From NCBI GenBank assembly GCA_020025675.1, contig JAHHRS010000070.1:1-7174 (forward strand): a DNA stretch of 7,174 nt, given 5' to 3'. A model generated the notes under the pieces. That model was not told the origin of the DNA. It worked only from the letters and a program-made list of their open reading frames with translations, and did not search any database. Both the position numbers and the translations under genes were made by a program. This DNA comes from Oscillospiraceae bacterium. GTDB lineage: Bacteria > Bacillota > Clostridia > Oscillospirales > Oscillospiraceae. Of the stretch, positions 1 to 4,333 are shown piece by piece (within the stretch, counting starts at the first letter, position 1; each line of letters begins with the position of its first letter).

Positions 1-45
1 CAGATTATAATTCCGCTGCTCTCCCTTATGTTTATAAAACTGAAT

Positions 46-207
46 TTACTCTGTTACTACCGGCTTTCCGTCCTTATCAATCAGCGGCGTAAAGCCTGCT
101 GAATTTCCGTTTTTGTGAAACACATAATTTACACCTGTCTTTGTGTCCACCCAGATTTCCATTATATCAATTACGCCTTGACTGTAAATTTTTTTGAAAC
201 GTTCCAC
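46..207 (-). CDS. Small DUF6440-like protein, 53 aa, GTG start
   Basis: This 53-residue protein has unknown function. It begins (V/M)ERFKKIYSQG and continues with IMEIWVDTKTGVNYVF, a His/Asn/Gly-containing turn, and ends GFTPLIDKDGKPVVTE. The pattern ERF-x-KIY, then WVD-x-x-TGVNY-x-F, then G-x-TPL-x-DKDGKPV is what I recall of the DUF6440 family, small all-beta-looking proteins common in Firmicutes; this was not checked by search. The length is close to the whole family, so the gene appears intact. The start is GTG, chosen because GGAGGAG lies a few bases upstream and no ATG fits the conserved N-terminus. It has its own extended -10 promoter (273-301), so it is not dependent on the transporter gene upstream, whose transcript is stopped at 322-357. 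It has no signal peptide or membrane segment, so it is probably cytoplasmic. Confidence 0.72.
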   Translation of the reverse strand: MERFKKIYSQGVIDIMEIWVDTKTGVNYVFHKNGNSAGFTPLIDKDGKPVVTE

Positions 208-272
208 GGCGGCTCCTCCAAGTTCTTAAAATTTTTTTCTTTCTATAAACCTGACAGGTTTCAGATTTTTTA

Positions 273-301
273 ATTATAACACATGGCCTGAAAGACAACA
301 A
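273..301 (-). promoter_or_regulatory. Promoter of the DUF6440-like gene
   Basis: On the minus strand a perfect TATAAT (273-278) is preceded by TGT, giving an extended -10 TGnTATAAT. A TTGTTG -35 box (296-301) lies 17 nt upstream. The predicted start near 266 leaves a leader of about 60 nt before the GTG at 207. The promoter lies just downstream of the transporter terminator. Confidence 0.6.
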
Positions 302-321
302 GATGAAATTTCCAAGGTCAT

Positions 322-357
322 AAAAAAGACATCCCCGATTTTCATGGGATGTCTTTT
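322..357 (-). terminator. Rho-independent terminator of the CDF transporter gene
   Basis: A perfect 12-bp stem (324-335 pairing with 346-357, core GACATCCC/GGGATGTC) encloses a 10-nt loop. On the minus strand it is followed by a run of T (327-322 including the stem end). It begins 3 nt beyond the transporter stop codon. The plus-strand side also ends in TTTT, so it may act weakly in both directions, although no plus-strand gene converges on it here. Confidence 0.85.
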
Positions 358-359
358 CG

Positions 360-1361
360 TCAGGGCCTTAAAATCAGCTCACAGCTGCAGTCATCATACT
401 GCTCTCTAACGGCGCTTTTTACCTCGTCCTGAGCTTGCTTAAAGCATTCCACCCTGAGAAGCTCGCTGTCAACGCTCACATACACAGACACCCAAAGGTG
501 CCTACCGGTGCGAAGCACATCATAAAACACAGGCTTTAAACTGTACTTTTCCAAAATCCCGCCGGAAATCTCCTTGATATTTTCGAGGCTTTCCTCCGGC
601 GACACCAGAAACACGTCCCGAATTGCGCTCCACAGCATTTTCACCGTCTCAGGCAGCATCCCCACTATAATAATCACTGCAACTAAGGGGTCAAAGTAGG
701 GGGATAGGGGAGCAAGAGGGGTTTTTACCAGAAATGTTGAGCCGAAGAAGGCAATTGACATGCCGAGAGAATACCACACGTCCAATCTCCAGCCCAAAAT
801 TTCCGCATCAACAGTGGGAGAATTCAGGTGCTTATTAAAATGACGCATAATTATGTAAACCACAACGCAGCCTAAACCCAGTATCAGCTGGAAGGCGGAA
901 ACCATTTCGCCGTCAACTATATTACCGCCTGAAAAAGCAGTCTGTACAACATCAAGGGCAACGCCGAAGGTGACCGCAACCATCATAAATCCCTTTATAA
1001 TAAGGAAGATTGACTCCACCTGATAAAAACCATATGGATATTTTTCCGATATGGGCATATGGAAAAGAGGGGTCAAAAACAAAATCAGCGCAATGAAGAT
1101 CAGCTCCGTTGAGTCATACACAGCGTCCATAAGGGATGACTGAGAATGACTGTAAAGGGCAAAAATAAGCTCAGCCACAGCAAATAATAGGCCGGCAAAA
1201 AAGGAGATTTTAAGAATTTTTTTCTCATTCCTGATTATCCTTTCTTTCCGCTGCTGTTTTTCACGTTCACGCCGCTGCTTACGTTCCGACTCAAACCGGT
1301 TTCGTCGTTCCACGGATTCTCTGTCCTGAATGTACGGTTTTTCCCGCTTATCCTTATCCAT
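360..1361 (-). CDS. Cation diffusion facilitator (CDF) family transporter, divergent metal site
   Basis: This is a membrane transporter of the cation diffusion facilitator family, which exports divalent metals in exchange for protons. Numbering here starts at an upstream in-frame GTG (1373). About 50 residues of Arg/Lys/Glu-rich cytoplasmic tail precede six hydrophobic segments near 54-76, 88-105, 121-146, 158-178, 195-215 and 228-248. A cytoplasmic C-terminal domain (about 258-337) has the usual CDF alpha/beta look. The TM2 pair D83-x-x-x-D87 matches the E. coli FieF D45/D49 site, and D198 in TM5 matches FieF D157. However, the position of the catalytic His (FieF H153) is Gly194, and the FieF HSFGHGKAES loop reads YPYGFYQVES here, so the second-site His residues are gone. 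Metal specificity is therefore unpredictable. I prefer ATG 1361 (333 aa, GGAAAG 11 nt upstream) to the GTG at 1373, which has GGAAA directly abutting it. Transcribed alone. Confidence 0.85.
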   Translation of the reverse strand: MDKDKREKPYIQDRESVERRNRFESERKQRREREKQQRKERIIRNEKKILKISFFAGLLFAVAELIFALYSHSQSSLMDAVYDSTELIFIALILFLTPLFHMPISEKYPYGFYQVESIFLIIKGFMMVAVTFGVALDVVQTAFSGGNIVDGEMVSAFQLILGLGCVVVYIIMRHFNKHLNSPTVDAEILGWRLDVWYSLGMSIAFFGSTFLVKTPLAPLSPYFDPLVAVIIIVGMLPETVKMLWSAIRDVFLVSPEESLENIKEISGGILEKYSLKPVFYDVLRTGRHLWVSVYVSVDSELLRVECFKQAQDEVKSAVREQYDDCSCELILRP

Positions 1362-1419
1362 TTTAAATAACACTTTCCAAAGGCCATGCCTTTATCTGAA
1401 AATTTCTTACACTTACCAT

Positions 1420-1456
1420 ATTATATAGTAAAGCACAGCCCCCCATGCTCAGTCAA
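1420..1456 (-). promoter_or_regulatory. Tentative promoter of the CDF transporter
   Basis: The minus strand holds a perfect TATAAT (1420-1425), overlapping a TACTAT (1425-1430), upstream of the transporter. The only good -35 match, TTGACT (1451-1456), is too far away: 25 nt from TATAAT, 20 nt from TACTAT. The promoter is therefore uncertain. The leader would include a 6-bp hairpin (AAAGGC/GCCTTT, 1379-1393) just upstream of the ribosome-binding region. Nothing else could be supported in 1374-1536. Confidence 0.3.
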
Positions 1457-1536
1457 GACATTACAGTGAAAAAAATTGAAGCGCAGAAGAAAGATAGGCA
1501 GAACTCTGCAAAATCCCGAAAGTATGACTGAAGTAG

Positions 1537-1567
1537 AAAATAAAAAACGGCCGCCTGTGCGACCGTT
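1537..1567 (-). terminator. Terminator of the four-gene phage-like operon
   Basis: On the minus strand a 9-bp stem (1559-1567 with 1546-1554, one T-G wobble) with a 4-nt loop is followed by TTTTTT, an A, and TTTT. It lies about 20 nt beyond the stop of the 66-aa gene. It separates the cassette from the transporter gene, which is read in the same direction. Confidence 0.85.
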
Positions 1568-1585
1568 CAGCTTATACATTATAGA

Positions 1586-1786
1586 TTATATCCTCACCGC
1601 TGCATCTGTTTTTATATGCAGTCTCTGAAGTCCGTCAGAGTCGGCCTTCATGCCGCCGGCCTGAATATAACCCCGTCGGCGTGCCTCCTCTATCGGGTTA
1701 TAGCCGCAGTTAAAACAGCGCTCATGGCAGGGCTTTGTGGTACATTCAACACCTGAATTGTGGGGGCAGTCGTAGATATGTCTCAT
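1586..1786 (-). CDS. Cys-rich small phage-type protein, 66 aa
   Basis: Function unknown. The N-terminal half carries five cysteines (C7, C15, C20, C24, C27) and nearby histidines (H9, H21), including the cluster CHERCFNCGYNPIEEARRRG. This CxxxC-xx-C-G-x-NP-x-E-x-x-RRR layout suggests a small metal-binding knuckle. I recall similar short proteins in prophages of gut Clostridia, where they are annotated only as hypothetical. The C-terminal half is less structured and ends basic and hydrophobic. It is the last gene of the operon. Its ATG overlaps the upstream stop as ATGA, implying translational coupling. A weak AGAGGA also lies about 11 nt upstream. Its job (DNA-binding, inhibitor or structural) cannot be told from sequence. 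Confidence 0.72.
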   Translation of the reverse strand: MRHIYDCPHNSGVECTTKPCHERCFNCGYNPIEEARRRGYIQAGGMKADSDGLQRLHIKTDAAVRI

Positions 1787-2340
1787 ATTAATTTCATTCC
1801 TCTCTTTAGTTCTTCTAAATCAGATAAGCTTATACCGGACTCTTTTTCATCCGGTTTTTCCTTTTCTTCGGTCTTGTTTAAGCCGTTATTTTCCCATGTA
1901 AGAAGTTTTTGCTTCCAATTTATTACCTTCTTTCCACAGCCGTCTGTCCAGTTTGCCACCTGATAGTAATTAAAAAATGACTCCGGTTTTACATGCAGGC
2001 CCATTTCCTTACAATAATTTTCTATATCTTTTAAACAGGGCACACACTCAGCCATGAGATTTTCCACCGCTCTAATCTCATCGGCCTTAATTTTAGCCAG
2101 TGCGCCTTTCTTGCCGTTTTTAGATAAAACGGCACATTTTTCCTCATATGCCGCCTTGTCTCTGTCTATCTGACTGCGCATAAAGGGGAACACAAAACGT
2201 TCGTTTCCTCTCAGCGCATGAGTGGTGCCTGAGATGCTGTATTCCAGAAGGGCGGTAAAGAGCCGGCCTCTCTCCGCATCACACAGAGGCTCAAGACATT
2301 CCAGATAGCTGTGGTAGACATTGAAACTAGAAAGCGCCAT
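1783..2340 (-). CDS. DUF6291 / phage replisome-organizer-like protein, 185 aa
   Basis: The N-terminal 65 residues match the pattern of phage DUF6291-type proteins: SSF-x-x-YHSYLE, then L-x-D-AERGRLFTALLEY, then FVFPFMRSQIDRDKAAYEEK. A Lys-rich stretch follows (75-85). At 121-150 comes FFNYYQVANWTDGCGKK and NWKQKLLTWENN, closely resembling the FYNYYESNGW...DWKAAARNW C-terminal motif of phage replisome organizers. The tail (155-185) is acidic/basic and probably flexible. In phages such proteins are thought to help start replication, probably by bringing in the helicase loader; that role is inferred. The open frame extends to 2382, but ATG 2340 is chosen because the conserved domain starts right after it. 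No Shine-Dalgarno is visible there and the ATG overlaps the previous stop as TGATG, so translation probably depends on reinitiation. The C-terminus overlaps the 66-aa gene. Confidence 0.75.
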   Translation of the reverse strand: MALSSFNVYHSYLECLEPLCDAERGRLFTALLEYSISGTTHALRGNERFVFPFMRSQIDRDKAAYEEKCAVLSKNGKKGALAKIKADEIRAVENLMAECVPCLKDIENYCKEMGLHVKPESFFNYYQVANWTDGCGKKVINWKQKLLTWENNGLNKTEEKEKPDEKESGISLSDLEELKRGMKLI

Positions 2341-2534
2341 CAGAACAGAAAGTAGCTGGGAACACCCAGAGCGTCGGCACATTCTCTGGGGTTGGTTTTG
2401 AGATAGTCCTGTGCCCAGTCCCTAAAGCATTCTTCACATATGAAGAAGTTCTGCTCCGTCTCGTAAGCGTATTCTCCCATGTCCTCCCCACACTGAGGGC
2501 ACAGAAGGGGCGGCTCGCTTATACTCTCAAACAT
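2340..2534 (-). CDS. Zinc-ribbon-like small phage protein, 64 aa
   Basis: A 64-residue protein with two CxxC pairs, CPQC (12-15) and CEEC (33-36), spaced as in a zinc ribbon. A helical C-terminal segment follows, FRDWAQDYLKTNPRECADALG. The layout is EPP-x-LCPQCG, a beta hairpin, FFICEECFRDW, then a helix ending in ALGVPS. It is of a type I recall from prophages of Clostridia but cannot name. A zinc-binding, protein- or nucleic-acid-binding adaptor is an inference. The frame is open upstream to 2606, but that extension lies inside the preceding gene. ATG 2534 is preferred because a G-rich site (AGGGGG) sits about 7 nt upstream. It overlaps the 71-aa gene by 8 nt and the 185-aa gene by 1 nt. 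Confidence 0.72.
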   Translation of the reverse strand: MFESISEPPLLCPQCGEDMGEYAYETEQNFFICEECFRDWAQDYLKTNPRECADALGVPSYFLF

Positions 2535-2742
2535 GTACCCGCCCCCTGACTGCTCCCGTATTTCTGTCAAAGATAATGGAATTCGGCAGAAAGAGTCCGG
2601 TAACACGGCGCAGCTCTTGGATTTGGTAGCCGGGACACTGAGCCGCCTTGCAGGGACGGCGCCGACCGGTGTTGAGTATGTAATCGCAGCTATCGGTCAC
2701 AACACAGTAGTGGCGGCAGTTCATGTAATGCTTGCATGTCAT
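2527..2742 (-). CDS. Cys-rich small phage-type protein, 71 aa
   Basis: First gene of the leftward operon, function unknown. Cysteines lie at 3, 9, 13, 19, 31 and 36 with histidines at 5, 11 and 70. The core is CRHYC, then SCDYILNTGRRRPC and AAQCPGY. The CDYIL-x-TG-x-RRPC motif is recurrent in small phage proteins of gut Clostridia, as far as I recall, and suggests a small metal-binding fold. The C-terminal half (about 41-71) is not Cys-rich. The frame can be opened at a TTG at 2760, but ATG 2742 is clearly better because AGAGGGAG lies 5 nt upstream of it. It sits next to the repressor-controlled region, the position of early genes in phage switches. It overlaps the next gene by 8 nt. Confidence 0.75.
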   Translation of the reverse strand: MTCKHYMNCRHYCVVTDSCDYILNTGRRRPCKAAQCPGYQIQELRRVTGLFLPNSIIFDRNTGAVRGRVHV

Positions 2743-2765
2743 AATATCTCCCTCTTTCAAAAATA

Positions 2766-2781
2766 TCTCAAAATTATGAGA
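2766..2781. promoter_or_regulatory. Operator O1, 16-bp palindrome
   Basis: TCTCA-AAATTA-TGAGA, a perfect 5-bp inverted repeat with a 6-bp spacer. It is the first of three matching sites in this control region. It lies 6 nt left of the rightward -35 box and overlaps the -10 and predicted start of a candidate leftward promoter (2781-2808). It is well placed to shut off the Cys-rich operon. Confidence 0.6.
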
Positions 2782-2808
2782 GTATACTTGACAAAGAGTT
2801 TAACAAGT
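2781..2808 (-). promoter_or_regulatory. Candidate leftward promoter PL1 of the four-gene operon
   Basis: On the minus strand TATACT (2781-2786) is preceded at 16 nt by ACTTGT (2803-2808). The -10 is good and the -35 mediocre. The predicted start near 2774 falls inside operator O1 and gives a leader of about 30 nt to the ATG at 2742. It overlaps the rightward promoter, so the two could not be occupied together. Confidence 0.4.
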
Positions 2809-2811
2809 ATA
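2783..2811. repeat. Inverted repeat TATACTTG-N13-CAAGTATA
   Basis: Perfect 8-bp arms (2783-2790 and 2804-2811) separated by 13 bp span exactly the -35 to -10 interval of the rightward promoter. Related ACTTGT/ACAAGT hexamers recur at 2832-2837, 2875-2880 and 2902-2907. This may be a binding site for a second regulator, or symmetry arising from the overlapping opposed promoters. Confidence 0.5.
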
Positions 2812-2815
2812 TAAT
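2788..2815 (+). promoter_or_regulatory. Consensus rightward promoter PR (repressor side)
   Basis: TTGACA (2788-2793), 16-nt spacer, TATAAT (2810-2815): both hexamers match the consensus perfectly. The predicted start near 2822 leaves an unusually long leader of about 220 nt before the repressor ATG at 3041. That leader contains operators O2 and O3. No better rightward promoter was found closer to the repressor. Confidence 0.65.
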
Positions 2816-2900
2816 AGTATAAAAGAACGAAACTTGTCGAATTAATGATTATTGTGACAAAATATCATAGAAATACAAGTTAAATGCTGAACTCTTTGTC
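2790..2900. repeat. Long-range 11-bp inverted repeat GACAAAGAGTT/AACTCTTTGTC
   Basis: GACAAAGAGTT at 2790-2800 overlaps the PR -35 box. Its exact reverse complement lies at 2890-2900, just downstream of the predicted start of leftward promoter PL2. A transcript from PL2 would contain both arms and could fold; a transcript from PR would contain only one. Confidence 0.5.
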
Positions 2901-2913
2901 CACTTGTGCTTGG

Positions 2914-2942
2914 ATTATACACCATGATTATGGGTAAATCAA
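2914..2942 (-). promoter_or_regulatory. Candidate leftward promoter PL2
   Basis: On the minus strand TTGATT (2937-2942), 17-nt spacer, TATAAT (2914-2919). Transcription would start near 2907 and run 165 nt to the first Cys-rich gene, passing through PR. PR and PL2 therefore point at each other and their transcripts overlap by roughly 85 nt. Confidence 0.5.
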
Positions 2943-2950
2943 TAGATAGT

Positions 2951-2966
2951 GCTCAAATAATTGAGA
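2951..2966. promoter_or_regulatory. Operator O2, 16-bp palindrome
   Basis: GCTCA-AATAAT-TGAGA matches O1 and O3 at nine of ten arm positions. It lies 8 nt upstream of the PL2 -35 box and within the leader of the PR transcript. It is also framed by a wider ATAGTGC/GCACTAT inverted repeat (2946-2952 and 2975-2981). Confidence 0.55.
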
Positions 2967-2982
2967 AATAAATTGCACTATA

Positions 2983-2998
2983 TCTCAAAAAGCTGAGA
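2983..2998. promoter_or_regulatory. Operator O3, 16-bp palindrome
   Basis: TCTCA-AAAAGC-TGAGA, perfect arms identical to O1. It is spaced 32 bp (about three helical turns) from O2. An extra half-site, TGAGA, follows at 3001-3005. It ends 43 bp before the repressor start codon, a good place for autoregulation. Confidence 0.58.
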
Positions 2999-3040
2999 AT
3001 TGAGAAAAATCAGGACGTAGACCGTAAAAGGAGAAATACT

Positions 3041-3802
3041 ATGGGAAATATAGATTTTTCAAGGTTGGAGGCTCTAGTAAAAAAGACGGGAAAGAGCAAA
3101 ACGTCGCTCTGCCGCTGTCTGGGCCGGTCACCATATTACCTTAGAGACGTGAAGAAAGTCGGTACAAAGCTGAAGCTCGAGGATGTTGAAATACTGGCAA
3201 ACGAGCTTGGTACTACTCCGGAGTACCTTATGGGACTAAGCTCTCAGGAAAAGCCACTGACAGTTCCTTTTATCCGCCGACCCATTGACGATATATACGA
3301 CGGTCTCAATCCTCAGGGACAGGAGGAGCTGTGCCGTTACGGAAGCTATCTTCTCAGCCGTGAGGATATGAAGGCGGAGGAGCAAAAACCGAGGATAGAC
3401 TATATCCGTCATTACCGCACAGCCGCCGCCGCCGGATATGCCGCCCCCATAGAGGGTGAGGATTTTGAGCTTATCCCCAAGGATATTGATACGCCGCCCG
3501 GCGCCGATTTCTGCATAGACATTTCAGGAGACTCAATGGAGCCCTATATAAAAGACGGAAGCCTTGTGTATGTACAGCGTGATATGAGTCTTAAAGACCT
3601 TGATGTGGGCATATTCTTCCTTGACGGAGATGTTTATTGCAAGCAGTTCTGCGTTGACTATGCGGGAAATGTGTGCCTGCTGTCGGCAAACCCCAAACGT
3701 GAGGACGCCAATATATATATCGACCGTGAGTCCGGCAGAAGTTTAATCTGCTTCGGAAAAGTGATTTTACCCCGCAAACTGCCTATGCCTGTTTATGAAT
3801 AA
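3041..3802 (+). CDS. CI/LexA-type repressor: XRE helix-turn-helix plus S24 autopeptidase, 253 aa
   Basis: A cytoplasmic DNA-binding repressor. Residues 5-66 form an XRE-type helix-turn-helix: SKTSLCRCLG (19-28) is the turn and first helix, SPYYLRDVKK (30-39) the likely recognition helix, and ELGTTPEYLMG (55-65) the typical closing helix. A linker (about 70-118) leads to a peptidase S24 domain. There the cleavage site is Ala131-Gly132 in TAAAAGYAAP, the nucleophile is Ser165 in SGDSMEP, and the general-base Lys201 lies in DVYCKQF, 36 residues on as is usual. All catalytic parts are present, so RecA-triggered self-cleavage after DNA damage is expected from the family; it is not shown here. AAAAGGAG 7 nt upstream supports the start. 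It is transcribed away from the Cys-rich operon, with three palindromic operators between them. It is the likely switch of this phage-type cassette. Confidence 0.92.
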   Translation: MGNIDFSRLEALVKKTGKSKTSLCRCLGRSPYYLRDVKKVGTKLKLEDVEILANELGTTPEYLMGLSSQEKPLTVPFIRRPIDDIYDGLNPQGQEELCRYGSYLLSREDMKAEEQKPRIDYIRHYRTAAAAGYAAPIEGEDFELIPKDIDTPPGADFCIDISGDSMEPYIKDGSLVYVQRDMSLKDLDVGIFFLDGDVYCKQFCVDYAGNVCLLSANPKREDANIYIDRESGRSLICFGKVILPRKLPMPVYE

Positions 3803-3842
3803 CTTTAACGATTTAGCGCAATCTACAACTAAAGAATGCTTT

Positions 3843-3944
3843 AAGCCTGATACTTTATATGTCAATTTGCACAATTTTGCATTTTCCTAACAGGAAAGTT
3901 TAAAAAGCAATTCCGCAAAATAACCAAAAAGTATCAGGCTTTTT
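3843..3944 (+). terminator. Long-stem nested structure, probable terminator after the repressor
   Basis: A perfect 14-bp stem (3843-3856 with 3928-3941, core GCCTGATACTTT) closes a 71-nt interior and is followed by TTTTT. Inside lie a second pairing, ATTTTGC/GCAAAAT (3874-3880 with 3915-3921), and an apical hairpin, TTTCCT-AAC-AGGAAA (3883-3897). It may simply terminate the repressor transcript. The nested layout would also fit a small structured RNA or a short inverted-repeat element. The rest of 3803-4051 holds only this, the promoter and the leader of the next gene. Confidence 0.5.
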
Positions 3945-3968
3945 CTCCGAGTTGTTTATCCTTGATAC

Positions 3969-3996
3969 TTGACCCCGCTTGCAGAAAAGTTATACT
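3969..3996 (+). promoter_or_regulatory. Promoter of the 80-aa gene / aldehyde oxidoreductase unit
   Basis: TTGACC (3969-3974), 16-nt spacer, TATACT (3991-3996), with a second TATAAT at 3996-4001. The predicted start is near 4003. The roughly 50-nt leader carries a small GGGGA/TCCCC hairpin (4022-4036) just before the GAGGA ribosome-binding site (4042-4046). Confidence 0.6.
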
Positions 3997-4051
3997 ATAA
4001 TAATATGAAAAGCGGAAAAACGGGGAGTGTTTCCCCTGAAAGAGGAATAAA

Positions 4052-4294
4052 ATGGAAGAAATATTTGAAATTACTGCAAGCACTGTTACCCTTCAGGTAA
4101 AGGACGAAAAGACAGGACAGGTCTTTACAAGAGAGCTTCCTATTGATTATTACGAAAACGCAAATTTCCTCAGGCTCAGAGCCGAACATATGGACGGCAG
4201 TATGGCGGAAATGGTTTTTCTCTCCGCCAGAGGTATACAGCGTGTGGAGGATCTTACAGGCCACGGCGCAGATAAGCAGATACACCGGCACTAA
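4052..4294 (+). CDS. Conserved-looking hypothetical protein, 80 aa
   Basis: I do not recognise a named family. The protein is small and soluble, with no signal peptide, membrane segment or Cys. It begins MEEIFEITASTVTLQVKDEK, a beta-strand-rich start. It continues TGQVFTRELPIDYYENANFLRLRAEH, then MVFLSARGIQRVEDLTGHG, and ends in a His-rich tail (H71, H78, H80). The strand-turn-strand pattern with a DEKTGQ turn suggests a small beta fold. The gene is real by its promoter, its GAGGA site 5 nt before the ATG, and codon use like the downstream gene. Its stop lies 39 nt before the aldehyde oxidoreductase start with no terminator between, so the two are probably co-transcribed. A role in that enzyme's maturation is possible but unsupported. 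Confidence 0.7.
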   Translation: MEEIFEITASTVTLQVKDEKTGQVFTRELPIDYYENANFLRLRAEHMDGSMAEMVFLSARGIQRVEDLTGHGADKQIHRH

Positions 4295-4333
4295 ATTAAA
4301 CTGAATATAAATATTTTATCAGGAGGTAGAGCA

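Noticed and set aside
1498..1509. GCAGA-AC-TCTGC palindrome in the intergenic region
   Set aside because: Five-base arms with a 2-nt centre cannot form a stable hairpin, and no second copy or nearby promoter gives it meaning.
2533..2814. Plus-strand 93-codon open frame opposite the Cys-rich operon
   Set aside because: It has no ribosome-binding site and a composition typical of an antisense shadow, and it overlaps well-supported minus-strand genes.
2845..2968. Short plus-strand frames (12-17 codons) in the repressor leader, possible leader peptides
   Set aside because: None has a ribosome-binding site or recognisable sequence.
2766..3005. CRISPR-like repeat array
   Set aside because: The repeats are short palindromes at irregular spacing without spacers of uniform length, which fits operators rather than CRISPR.
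2972..3040. In-frame open stretch upstream of the repressor start, reading like an XRE N-terminus (IALYLKKLRIEKNQD)
   Set aside because: It follows a stop at 2969-2971, lacks a start codon, and the 3041 ATG has a clear ribosome-binding site and a complete helix-turn-helix. The resemblance is likely chance in A-rich DNA that carries the operators, though a vestigial 5' duplication cannot be excluded.
3995..4291. Minus-strand 98-codon open frame over the promoter and the 80-aa gene
   Set aside because: It runs opposite a well-supported gene and its promoter, with no start signals.
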